From: Gammaproteobacteria bacterium
Lineage (GTDB): Bacteria; Pseudomonadota; Gammaproteobacteria; GCA-001735895
Direction: 5' to 3'
NCBI GenBank assembly: GCA_014382695.1
Contig: JACNJF010000088.1
Location: 14,009-46,471, forward strand
DNA: 32,463 nt
The notes beneath the pieces are model-generated. The model was not told the DNA's origin, did no database searches, and worked only from the letters and a program-made list of their open reading frames with translations. Each line of letters opens with the position of its first letter. Position 1 is the stretch's first letter. Made by a program: the position numbers and the translations under genes. Positions 16,866-24,763 of the stretch are shown piece after piece.

Positions 16866-17525
16866 ATGAATAAAAAATCAAGCAAGCTGCAAACGCTATC
16901 CAGATCACTTCTACTGCTATCCCTGATCCAACTGTCTGCCTGCTCGGACGAAGCACCCACCGTTGCTGCAGCGGAATCGACTCCACCCCCCGTACAGAAA
17001 GCAGCACCCGTCGCCCCCGCAACTCAAACTCAAGCTACTGCCACCACACCAGCCGCTAACAATGGCATCGTTAAAAGCGTACAGCATCTGGGCGGCTACT
17101 CTTATATCGAAACAGACATCAATGGCAGCATCTTCTGGATAGCTTCAGCGATTACCTCGATTAAACCCGATGACAAGATTGCCTGGAATGATTACGCCAT
17201 CATGAGGAATTTCACCAGCAAGTCGATGAACCGTACTTTTGATCAAATATTATTTGTCGACAAAGTAGTACCAGCCGCTGCGATGATAGCCACAGGACAC
17301 ACCGGCATAGTCACTGAAGCTATGGATGCCGCAGGTTATAGCTATATCCAGGTTGAAGAAAAGGGTAAAAAGATATGGCTTGCAGCCCCTGTTAGCAAAG
17401 TCACGCCCGGTCAAAGCATCAGCTGGAACGGATCGTCACCGATGCATAACTTTTCCAGCCAGTCGCTGAACCGGACATTCGATGAGATATTTTTCGTCGG
17501 CGCAATCCAGGTTAATCAGATTTAG
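16866..17525 (+). CDS. Lipoprotein with two tandem NrfJ-like repeats
   Basis: 219 residues. Lipobox LSAC (Cys26), then a Pro/Ala/Thr-rich spacer to about 65. Two homologous domains follow at about 67-134 and 147-213. Both follow the order G-I-V, GYSYI, a (F/I)W(I/L)A segment, a K(P/V) turn with I(A/S)W, a NF(T/S)S(K/Q)S(M/L)NRTFD core and a closing (L/F)FV. This fits the small domain labelled NrfJ-related in annotations of nitrite and cytochrome loci, an assignment from memory. GGTAACCTCC precedes the ATG as a ribosome-binding site. It lies 94 bp after the NHL gene and may share its sigma-54 promoter. Function unknown. Confidence 0.75.
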   Translation: MNKKSSKLQTLSRSLLLLSLIQLSACSDEAPTVAAAESTPPPVQKAAPVAPATQTQATATTPAANNGIVKSVQHLGGYSYIETDINGSIFWIASAITSIKPDDKIAWNDYAIMRNFTSKSMNRTFDQILFVDKVVPAAAMIATGHTGIVTEAMDAAGYSYIQVEEKGKKIWLAAPVSKVTPGQSISWNGSSPMHNFSSQSLNRTFDEIFFVGAIQVNQI

Positions 17526-17588
17526 ATTCGTTACCCCTGCTCAGACTAATTTGAACAGCAGAGAACCGACTGCCATAAAATATAGACC

Positions 17589-17620
17589 ACCCTGCATAAG
17601 CCTGCCAGGCTATGCAGGGT
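17589..17620. terminator. Strong hairpin after the NrfJ-like gene, possible terminator
   Basis: ACCCTGCATA (17589-17598) pairs with TATGCAGGGT (17611-17620); the loop itself holds GCCT/AGGC, giving an almost continuous 14-bp stem 64 bp after the stop codon. No T-run follows, so it may be a weak or Rho-assisted terminator or an mRNA 3'-end stabiliser. Confidence 0.55.
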
Positions 17621-18362
17621 CTAACCCATTTTCAGAATACATAAGACGACGACCAGGTTGCTCGCCCCTCATTTGCAAACTTATTCCAACACAAATGTTC
17701 GAGTTCCAGAATAACCGCTTTATTCAACTTTCCAGATTATGGGAAATTAACTTAAGTTACTATAACTATGATCCGCCATTACCTCTTAGACAGAAACTGC
17801 ATAACCGTAACGGAAGCAGGCTTTTAAGCCTTTTGGTGCGCCGCGCTATCAATCACACAACAGGTGCCATGATTAAATTCAACTCAATCAACCCTAATTG
17901 ACACGTCCCGTGAACAAAAACAAGGCCAAAACAGCGATGCAGTTCACATATTTTTAATTAAAATTCTGTATGTATTTAATTAGATCTAAAGCTTATTAAT
18001 GTATTTTATCCATTAATTTATAAAATATTAATAACCAGGTGATGTTTTACAATCTTATTCAAACCAACCAAAGCCCTGCTTGAGAAAATATCATCCCATC
18101 CAGCTCAATTTTTTTCCTAAAAACATTCGATTAATTGAATCTTTTCTATAACGACACCACTCGATCAGTACAGAACAGGCCCGCCTATCCTGTTTATGGG
18201 AATTATAGATCACTTTTATTCCCGCTTATGAGAGCGCCGGTCATCGTGAAGCCCCTACACGCCCTCAATCTGGCCCTATATTTAGCGTTAGAGTTAAATA
18301 TTTCCATGCATTTTAATGAGGTTATTCACAATTACCTTCTTTTTTAGCACCCCATTCAATCA

Positions 18363-18378
18363 TGGCACGATAGTTGCT
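18363..18378 (+). promoter_or_regulatory. Sigma-54 promoter for the tetrahaem cytochrome
   Basis: TGGCACGATAGTTGCT is an exact match to the sigma-54 consensus TGGCACGNNNNTTGCW. The predicted start near 18389 gives a leader of about 70 nt to the ATG at 18459. It is the best match of the five in the window. Confidence 0.92.
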
Positions 18379-18458
18379 CACTAATAACTCAAGGTAAGTT
18401 GATAGCGATATCAGCATATTTACTAAAATTTTTTCATTTTCCACTAGAGGTATTTACT

Positions 18459-19289
18459 ATGAAAACCGGAAAGTTAATTTTCACCGCAAGCAAGCTTGCA
18501 TTAGCAGCCAGTCTGCTAATGACGGCAGGCAGCGCAATGGCAGCAGGTATTGCCGACACCAGACATAACTTAGGTTCTGGTGGCGGAGTTAATGCAGTGA
18601 ACTCATTTAGCGGCACCGCTGAGATTTGCGTATTCTGTCATACTCCTCATGGAGCAGATACTTCTGCGTCTGTTCCACTCTGGAACAAAACACTGGCAGC
18701 TCCAGCTTCCTATACAACCTACGATACATTAGGAACAAGCAGCCTTGACGGTGCAACCGCTCCTGTAGGTTCAGTGTCTTTAGCCTGTCTTTCCTGTCAC
18801 GATGGTAGCCAGGCAATGGATACCGTATTGAATGCTCCTGGCTCAGGTGCAACAGTCGCTAGTTATTCAGCGGGCACCTGGACAGGTCCTGCAGCAACTA
18901 CGACTCCTGTTGGCGCGATCACAAACAGTATCGTTAATCTGGGCAAAGATCTGTCCAATGATCACCCTGTTGGTATCCAATATGGTGGCGGTAACTTAAC
19001 AGCCGCAACACCTGCTGCTGCAACTCGTGACCCAGACTTCAAGACTGCATCAAACCAGATCATCAATGGCAACACTATTTGGTGGGTTGATACTGAAGCC
19101 ACTCCTAACGGAACACGTCAAAAAACGGATATGCAGCTGTACACTCGTACTGTAGCGGCTATCGATGGCGGTGCTTCTCAGCCTTTCGTTGAGTGCGCTA
19201 GTTGCCACGATCCACATACTACAAACTCTACCTTCCTGCGCGTTTCTAATGCCGGAAGTGCTGTGTGCCTGGCCTGTCACACCAAGTAA
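18459..19289 (+). CDS. Tetrahaem c-type cytochrome, OmcE-like module
   Basis: The start is the ATG at 18459, preceded by AGAGGT and opening with a signal peptide (cleavage near AMA-AG, residue 28). 276 residues. CXXCH motifs are at 57-61, 110-114, 246-250 and 270-274. The mature protein has exactly four other histidines: His36 (TRHN), His64 (CVFCHTPH), His169 (NDHP) and His253 (CASCHDPH), so each haem can be bis-His. The fold signature (TPHG, PLWN, CLSCHDG, SNDHPVG, SCHDPH, TFLR, terminal CLACH) matches the paired-CXXCH proteins that I associate with OmcE-type filament cytochromes. It has its own sigma-54 promoter and a strong terminator, so it is expressed alone, as suits an abundant structural subunit. 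Filament formation is inferred. Confidence 0.92.
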   Translation: MKTGKLIFTASKLALAASLLMTAGSAMAAGIADTRHNLGSGGGVNAVNSFSGTAEICVFCHTPHGADTSASVPLWNKTLAAPASYTTYDTLGTSSLDGATAPVGSVSLACLSCHDGSQAMDTVLNAPGSGATVASYSAGTWTGPAATTTPVGAITNSIVNLGKDLSNDHPVGIQYGGGNLTAATPAAATRDPDFKTASNQIINGNTIWWVDTEATPNGTRQKTDMQLYTRTVAAIDGGASQPFVECASCHDPHTTNSTFLRVSNAGSAVCLACHTK

Positions 19290-19316
19290 ACTAATGTAAC
19301 ATAAGGCAGTTAAACC

Positions 19317-19353
19317 AGCCCTTCTCTGAGAAATCATTGAAGGGCTTTTTTTT
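19317..19353 (+). terminator. Rho-independent terminator after the tetrahaem gene
   Basis: AGCCCTTC (19317-19324) pairs with GAAGGGCT (19339-19346), and a run of eight T ends at 19353. It lies 28 bp after the stop codon and isolates the tetrahaem transcript from the porin operon. Confidence 0.92.
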
Positions 19354-19678
19354 GGCCGCAATAAAGATTCCGGCTCAATTTTTTATATTTCCCAAACTGA
19401 ACTTTTAAATTTTGTCAAAATCTTAAAGCTATAAAATTCAACATATTTTATATTTTTAAGCAAAAAAATGAGTCAGGCTAATAAATTATCAATATATACC
19501 AATTAGAAACTCAAACCTTTGATTTTACTTATGAAATATTTTCAGTAATAACAATGGTAAGCTTACATTTTAGATACCACTGACAGACTAAATCGAATAA
19601 AATGAAAAATGTAAATTCTGATCTTCGAACGGTCGATGCGGACTCTCTCAGAACTGTAAAAACTAAAAAGGCTTTATT
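19354..19678. other. AT-rich leader region of the porin-cytochrome operon
   Basis: 325 bp without a gene. It must hold the promoter of the 11.4 kb operon unless that operon depends on read-through past the terminator. I searched for a GG-N10-GC sigma-54 element and found none. Several AT-rich hexamers could serve sigma-70 but none has a convincing -35/-10 pair. Confidence 0.45.
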
Positions 19679-20674
19679 ATGCGGTTAAAATCTTTCTTCA
19701 AAATCATAACTCTTTATCTGCCATTTATACTTTTCGGTAGCTTCTCACTCCCAGTACTTGGTGCAGAGTCCCCCTCCAACGATCAGGTCTTCGCACGCAT
19801 CAACGATAGAACAATCCTGTACGGTGAGTTTATGGAAATTTTCCGTGGTGCGGTGCGCTATAAATATTACCATGGCGAAGTTCCCGCCAAAGAACTGGAA
19901 GAGTTTCAACTACAGGTTGGTAAAGACATCGTCGAGCAGGAACTGCTGCATCAGGACGCCATCAAACAGGGGCTCAAACCTAACAACAGTAAAATCCAGG
20001 CTGGGCTTGAAAAATTTGACGAAAAATACCGCAATGATCCGGAATGGAAAGTCCAGAAGGATAAAGTTCTGCCGAATATGATTAATAACTTAAATCGGCA
20101 AAATCTGATTGAACAAATGAAAATCAAGATTAAGTCGATCCAGGCACCTGACCAGAAAGACGTCCGCAACTACTACCTACAACATCCGGAAAAATTTACG
20201 GAGCCGAAACGGGTATGGGTATCGGTGTTACTACTATCTGTCCCGCCATCCTCTATGAGTCAAACCTGGATCGATGCTGAAAAAGCGGCCCAGCAGTTTA
20301 AGCAACGCATTGAAAACGGGGAAGCTTTCGCCGACATTGCAAAACAGTATTCAGGACACCCGAGCGCGGTTAATGGCGGAGATCTTGGCTATCTTCATCA
20401 GGGCATGCTGGAAGGTGACTCCAATATTGCAGTAAACAACCTTAAAGTAGACGAAATCAGCAACCCGGTGCGCGTACTCGAAGGCTATACCCTTTTTCGC
20501 CTGAATGGTGTTCATCCTGAAAAATTAAAACCTTTTGAAGAAGTTAGTCAGCGCGCTGAAGATCTTCTATACCGAGAGCTGCAGGATAAGAGCTGGGAGG
20601 ACTACGTAACAAACCTGAAAAAATCAGCCGATATATTTATTAATGTTGATTTATACGCCAAGTCCAATGATTAA
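19679..20674 (+). CDS. Periplasmic parvulin-type peptidyl-prolyl isomerase
   Basis: 331 residues with a signal peptide (PFILFGSFSLPVLGA). The N-terminal helical part (NDQVFARINDRTILYGEFMEIF onward, about 31-160) resembles the SurA/PrsA chaperone arm. A rotamase domain follows at about 175-290 with the parvulin core: ENGEAFADIAKQYSGHPSA, NGGDLGYLHQGML and EGYTLFRLNGV. Such enzymes help fold outer-membrane barrels and exported proteins. The beta-barrel gene starts 5 bp downstream, so it is probably a dedicated chaperone for that barrel or for the cytochromes. It is the first gene of the long operon. Confidence 0.92.
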   Translation: MRLKSFFKIITLYLPFILFGSFSLPVLGAESPSNDQVFARINDRTILYGEFMEIFRGAVRYKYYHGEVPAKELEEFQLQVGKDIVEQELLHQDAIKQGLKPNNSKIQAGLEKFDEKYRNDPEWKVQKDKVLPNMINNLNRQNLIEQMKIKIKSIQAPDQKDVRNYYLQHPEKFTEPKRVWVSVLLLSVPPSSMSQTWIDAEKAAQQFKQRIENGEAFADIAKQYSGHPSAVNGGDLGYLHQGMLEGDSNIAVNNLKVDEISNPVRVLEGYTLFRLNGVHPEKLKPFEEVSQRAEDLLYRELQDKSWEDYVTNLKKSADIFINVDLYAKSND

Positions 20675-20679
20675 CAGTC

Positions 20680-22449
20680 GTGCATGCGCATAATCGACTA
20701 CTCCCCTGTTTAATAAAAAGCATAATCCTGATCATGCTGCTAATACAGGCCAGCCAAGCGACTACCCAGGTCCCGGTACGAGTCTATGGTGACTTAACAT
20801 CAGTCTATAGCGAGCGTGAGTTTGGGGACGGCAATAGCAGCTCCAAAGGCTGGTTAAACATCGCCACGATCAATGCCAATAGTTATATTTGGCAACCCTG
20901 GTTTGCACTCATCAGCGGCGGGATTTCATTTGCCACGAATGAACAGCAGTTTAACGAAGAAGAGCCAACTCGAAGTGAGTTTATCAATGCTAAATTCCAG
21001 TTAAATCTATTCCCGAGTAGTCGCTTTCCTTTTACCCTTTACGCCAGTCAGAGTCAGAATGATTTAACCGACAAACTCATCAATCGCACCACCACCAGTA
21101 CCATCATCGGACTCCGCCAGCAATATGACAGCCTGGACGGTCGGGAATCCTATAACGCCAATATTGAACAGACCACGCGCGAGGATATCGCTCAGGAAAC
21201 CTTTTTGAGCGAGATCTTTAACTTCTCTGCAAGAAAAAGAATGGATGAAAACGATATTTCTGGCAGTGTTGATTACGCCACTACCGAGTCGCCAAAGAAT
21301 AACGACGCCACCAACTATTCGGTCACCGGTCGCCACTCGTACTCAGGCAACCGAAATTTAAGCTGGGAAAACCTGGCTTCAGCCACCCAGTCTCACAGTG
21401 ACTTCATTAATAATACGGTGGATACGGTTGAAAATCAGTTTTCCAGTTTTTTATCCTGGCGCCCGGAGGATAATAATAAACTCAACGTAACGGGAAACTT
21501 TCTAATCTCAGATTTCGAACAAACGACAGAACAGAAAGACCCTGCGTTACTGGATACCCAGGTTGCCAGAACCGATCGTCCATTCATAAACATTAATCAG
21601 GGATTGATTTATAACTATAGCCCACGAGTCACGCTAACTCAGTCAGCCAATGTGAGTCGTAGCCAGATTGGGGATGAAAGTCAGATAGCCGCCTCAGAAT
21701 CTGGCAGTGCAGGATACAATTCTGAATCGGTCAAAACGTCTCAGGGTCTGTATAACTGGAATAGTTCCGCCAGCGTCAATCATACGCATGGAGATAGCAT
21801 AGATTCTGCCACCAGTCTTTCTACTCAGCTGGGGCACTCGCTATCCAGGGACTATTTACTAACCCCGGAAAATAAGATTCAAACCAGTTTATCCCAGTCG
21901 ATCGGCTACAGCACAGGAACTTCGCGCAGAGACTCCACCAGCCTCAATCACTCTGCCACCATAAACTGGTCCGAATCGACCTTCCTGAATAAGACTTCGA
22001 TTCGCTTAACCGCATCAGACTCGCGTAGCAGCTCGTTGGATGAGTCGAAATTTCAATTATTGAACCTTCAGATTACCAATGACTATCGCTACGGCAGAAA
22101 TACCACCCTGCTGGCCAGCATGACCCTGCAGAAAAGCTGGATTGAAACCAGCGGGGATACCAGCACATCCCAGAATAGTAATGGCCAGCTGAATCTGATT
22201 AAAACCCGCGTCTTTAATACCCCAGAGTTGACCTACAAATCCAAATTAAAATTTAGTGCACAGAGCTCCACCAACAATAGGGACTCGGTTGCAGCCAGTG
22301 ATTCATCGAATGATAATTCATGGGAAAATGAACTGGTTTATCGAGTAGGACTTTTTGAGTCACGCTTTAAACTAGATTATGTTAAGAATGATGATCAATA
22401 TGACAGATTAATATTAATACAACTAACAAGAAACTTTGGCGATTTATAA
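20680..22449 (+). CDS. Outer-membrane beta-barrel, probable cytochrome porin
   Basis: 589 residues from a GTG start that opens a signal peptide (LIKSIILIMLLIQASQA). The rest is a long series of alternating polar/aromatic strands rich in Ser, Thr, Asn and Gln, ending LILIQLTRNFGDL with no globular domain. That fits a large barrel of roughly 24-28 strands, similar in size to the porins of porin-cytochrome conduits (MtrB, OmbB and relatives). There is no CXXC near the N-terminus as in MtrB. It is flanked by a parvulin isomerase and a trihaem cytochrome within one operon, which supports a role as the sheath of a trans-outer-membrane conduit. Sequence identity to a named porin family cannot be judged here. 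Confidence 0.82.
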   Translation: MHAHNRLLPCLIKSIILIMLLIQASQATTQVPVRVYGDLTSVYSEREFGDGNSSSKGWLNIATINANSYIWQPWFALISGGISFATNEQQFNEEEPTRSEFINAKFQLNLFPSSRFPFTLYASQSQNDLTDKLINRTTTSTIIGLRQQYDSLDGRESYNANIEQTTREDIAQETFLSEIFNFSARKRMDENDISGSVDYATTESPKNNDATNYSVTGRHSYSGNRNLSWENLASATQSHSDFINNTVDTVENQFSSFLSWRPEDNNKLNVTGNFLISDFEQTTEQKDPALLDTQVARTDRPFININQGLIYNYSPRVTLTQSANVSRSQIGDESQIAASESGSAGYNSESVKTSQGLYNWNSSASVNHTHGDSIDSATSLSTQLGHSLSRDYLLTPENKIQTSLSQSIGYSTGTSRRDSTSLNHSATINWSESTFLNKTSIRLTASDSRSSSLDESKFQLLNLQITNDYRYGRNTTLLASMTLQKSWIETSGDTSTSQNSNGQLNLIKTRVFNTPELTYKSKLKFSAQSSTNNRDSVAASDSSNDNSWENELVYRVGLFESRFKLDYVKNDDQYDRLILIQLTRNFGDL

Positions 22450-22463
22450 CAGGAGCATAAACT

Positions 22464-22883
22464 ATGAGTATTAAAATATTGGCATTATCGGTTTTGTTAC
22501 CAATAATAATGTTTTTTTCCACACTTTCACAGGCCGAATACGGTGATGTAGTGATCAATAACTACTCTGAAGAAGCGGGTATGAGACCCGTCATTTTCCC
22601 TCACTGGTTCCATAGAATTCGTTTTCGTTGCAAGGTTTGTCACGCCGACCTTGGCTTCGAATTCAAGGCTGGTGGCAACGATATCAACATGCTCAAGATC
22701 ATCGATGGTGAGTACTGTGGTGCCTGTCATAACGGGGAAATCGCATGGTCTGTCGAGAGCTGTAATCTATGTCATTCGGCAAAACCCGGAACTGAGACAC
22801 AGGTGCATGAAAGCACCATATCAAAACTGTTAACCAACCAGAAACCCGCTGCAGCTAGCACCACAGGAGGCACAAAGAAATGA
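22464..22883 (+). CDS. Trihaem c7-type cytochrome (copy A)
   Basis: 139 residues: signal peptide ending LSQA, then EYGDVVINNYSEEAGMRPVIFPHWFHRIRFRCKVCH as the opening of a trihaem c7-like domain with CKVCH, CGACH and CNLCH. The distal histidines are those of FPHWFH and a C-terminal QVHES. A Thr/Ala/Lys tail ends the protein. AGGAG upstream is a good ribosome-binding site. The stop overlaps the next start (ATGA). It is paralogous to 26210-26620, sharing the FPHWFHRIRFRCKVCH segment. The family is the nanowire-associated c7 trihaem domain known from Geobacter-type loci, from memory. Probably a periplasmic carrier for the barrel conduit. Confidence 0.92.
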   Translation: MSIKILALSVLLPIIMFFSTLSQAEYGDVVINNYSEEAGMRPVIFPHWFHRIRFRCKVCHADLGFEFKAGGNDINMLKIIDGEYCGACHNGEIAWSVESCNLCHSAKPGTETQVHESTISKLLTNQKPAAASTTGGTKK

Positions 22884-23845
22884 GTATTCAAAAACCAGGC
22901 TATAAGTCGCTTTATCTCTACCTGTCTCTGAGCATGGCACCTTTATTCTTGGCCTTTACCCCCCTGCAGCCAGCCTATGCTGAGGAAATTAAAAACGGAA
23001 AACAGGTATACGAAATCGGCTGTGCTGGATGTCACGCATCAGGCGTTCTTGACGCACCCAAGTTTGGCAATAACGCCGACTGGCTTAAACGTGAGCAACA
23101 GGGATTTGAAACGCTGGTCAAGCATGCCCTGAACGGTTTCAATAACATGCCCGCGAAAGGCGGTAACCCGGCCTATAAAAATGAAGAAATCATAGCGACC
23201 GTTGCCTATATGCTGTCCGAGGCCGGTTTCCCAAACTACGCTGATAGAACCGGGGTAAAAGCGGTTACCACAGCCTCCACTCCGAAACCGGCTGAAAAAC
23301 CGGCTACTGTGGCACCGAAAAGCAAACCAGCAACGGCCACCAAGTCCTATAAAAATACCAACCAGTTTAATCGCCTGATGGCACCCTCTTCCGAATGGAA
23401 CCCACCGCAGTCGAAAGATGGCATCCATGACCCGGAAAACGATGGTACAGAGATGTTACAGAAGCCAAGGGTCGCCTTTGAGCCTTTAGCCAATTCAACT
23501 TCAGGCAACCGGGTAGACTGGGTAAAAGCCTTGCATAATGGTGAAATAAACCCTCGCTACGATCGCGTTAATCCCGATGCAATGCCGGTAGTTATGGATC
23601 TAAATATTGTTCGTGAGGTCAAAGGATCAATGCCGAATGTTGTCTATCCGCATAAACAGCATACGGAATGGCTGGACTGTTCGAATTGTCATCCTGCTAT
23701 TTTTATTCCACAAAAAGGGGCTAATCAGATTAGTATGGCTTCGATACTACTCGGGCAGAAATGCGGGGTATGCCATGGTAAAGTAGCTTTCCCTGTGTCT
23801 GAATGTCGGAAATGTCACTCGCAGGCCAAGACAGCAAAAAAATAA
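22880..23845 (+). CDS. Fusion of monohaem cytochrome c and trihaem c7-type domain
   Basis: 321 residues. After a signal peptide (ending PAYA) comes a class I cytochrome c domain with CAGCH, a 'NNMPAKGG' Met ligand and a closing ATVAYMLSEAGF helix. A Pro/Lys/Thr linker at about 135-160 follows. The C-terminal part has GNRVDWVKALHNGEINPRYD and a trihaem domain: PHKQHTEWLDCSNCH, CGVCH and CRKCH. This joins a His/Met (high-potential) centre to bis-His haems in one chain. The C-terminal part is paralogous to 25628-26194 (shared VxWVxAL...I.PR and HTEWLDC(S/K)NCH). It is translationally coupled to copy A and could pass electrons between a periplasmic donor and the c7 carriers. Confidence 0.92.
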   Translation: MSIQKPGYKSLYLYLSLSMAPLFLAFTPLQPAYAEEIKNGKQVYEIGCAGCHASGVLDAPKFGNNADWLKREQQGFETLVKHALNGFNNMPAKGGNPAYKNEEIIATVAYMLSEAGFPNYADRTGVKAVTTASTPKPAEKPATVAPKSKPATATKSYKNTNQFNRLMAPSSEWNPPQSKDGIHDPENDGTEMLQKPRVAFEPLANSTSGNRVDWVKALHNGEINPRYDRVNPDAMPVVMDLNIVREVKGSMPNVVYPHKQHTEWLDCSNCHPAIFIPQKGANQISMASILLGQKCGVCHGKVAFPVSECRKCHSQAKTAKK

Positions 23846-23875
23846 CGACTACATAAATTACAGGTACGGAACGTC

Positions 23876-24745
23876 ATGAGTCATTTAACATTTATACTAA
23901 CAGGCTGGCTTTTTATAAGCACAGCATTTGCACAGGGTCTGGACACAGTAAATATCAATTCAGTGGACTTTGGTGAAGGAAATAACCAGCTGTCCATGAA
24001 ATTTACGATGGCTCAGCAAATGTTAAAATCCAGCCTGTCTAAATATAATGAATCGGACAATAGCACGGATGCTAGCCATTTAATGGAAAAGGCACAGGCT
24101 AATTTTAGCCTTGCCATTAACCGCGCACATGAAAAAAACTGGCTGGAATGCAATGCCATTATCGACTCGGTAATCCGGGATCTCACAACGGCCTCTCAAA
24201 TATTAAGTAAGAAAGCCTTTAATCAGAATGTCTACCGGGAAAATCTTAAACGGGTCGAAGCGTTCATTTTGCCCGAATGGTCAGAGGATATTTCACAGCA
24301 GGACCGGGATAGCCTCGATAAAGAGTCAAAGGAAATTGATAAACTGATCGAACAGGCAAAATTGTTTGCATCCAATGAAGAGTTTGAGCAAGGAACTTCA
24401 GAACTGTATAAAGCCTACCGTCTTAAGTCCGCTCTGCTGCAGAAAAACAAACATAAAAGTACCATTATTTATGGCTATTTATTTGATACCCCGGAAGAGG
24501 AATACGAGTATATGCTTAGCCGTAACCAGCACTTTCAGGGGCTTGTTGAAAAAGTATTAAACGAAAAAGCCTTTGATGAACAAACCAGCAGTTTAATCAA
24601 TGTCTACCTGGATAAAAGTAAGTCAGGTACCTTTCAGGCTTATTCCTTTCAGTTGAATAACCAGCATAAGGAAGCCATTCAGGTGCTCGATCAATCGATA
24701 CAGGATCTGTCGAACGCACTCAAGGTAATGGGAATAAGAATTTAG
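23876..24745 (+). CDS. Secreted helical protein of unknown function (copy C)
   Basis: 289 residues with a signal peptide (FILTGWLFISTAFA). The mature chain is charged and predicted almost wholly helical, like TPR or coiled-coil bundles; it has one cysteine and no CXXCH. A motif near the end, TPEEEYEYMLSRNQHFQGLVEKVL, recurs in the next gene as NPEEEYQYELDRNHTHKMLIKLLL, and both end in a 'I(Q)xL..S...L..A(L/I)...GI' helix. The two genes are therefore tandem paralogues. They lie inside the cytochrome operon with 30- and 18-bp spacings. I do not recognise the family. A scaffold or adaptor for the trihaem proteins is one possibility. Confidence 0.8.
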   Translation: MSHLTFILTGWLFISTAFAQGLDTVNINSVDFGEGNNQLSMKFTMAQQMLKSSLSKYNESDNSTDASHLMEKAQANFSLAINRAHEKNWLECNAIIDSVIRDLTTASQILSKKAFNQNVYRENLKRVEAFILPEWSEDISQQDRDSLDKESKEIDKLIEQAKLFASNEEFEQGTSELYKAYRLKSALLQKNKHKSTIIYGYLFDTPEEEYEYMLSRNQHFQGLVEKVLNEKAFDEQTSSLINVYLDKSKSGTFQAYSFQLNNQHKEAIQVLDQSIQDLSNALKVMGIRI

Positions 24746-24763
24746 ATAATTGGGATAATCACA

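Larger units (their letters stand above)
17526..18458. other. Long intergenic region with hairpin and sigma-54 promoter
   Basis: 933 bp with no gene I can support; the short frames present lack ribosome-binding sites and domain features. It contains a strong hairpin at 17589-17620, an AT-rich centre (about 17935-18060), an imperfect palindrome ATTCGATTAATTGAAT at 18125-18140, an inverted repeat AACAGG/CCTGTT at 18174-18194, and the sigma-54 promoter at 18363-18378. The palindromes lie 170-240 bp upstream of the promoter, within the range used by sigma-54 activator sites. Confidence 0.5.

Noticed and set aside
17482-17901. Open frame of 139 codons running out of the NrfJ-like gene
   Set aside because: It overlaps the real gene in another frame, has no ribosome-binding site, and spans the strong hairpin; composition is not protein-like.
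18125-18194. Palindromes ATTCGATTAATTGAAT and AACAGG/CCTGTT as activator binding sites
   Set aside because: I could not find the same sequence upstream of the other sigma-54 promoters, so they are noted in the gap description but not called as operators.
19371-19386. CGGCTCAATTTTTTAT, similar to the pentahaem gene's sigma-54 element, upstream of the porin operon
   Set aside because: The essential GC of the -12 element is missing (TA instead), so it should not bind sigma-54 RNA polymerase.
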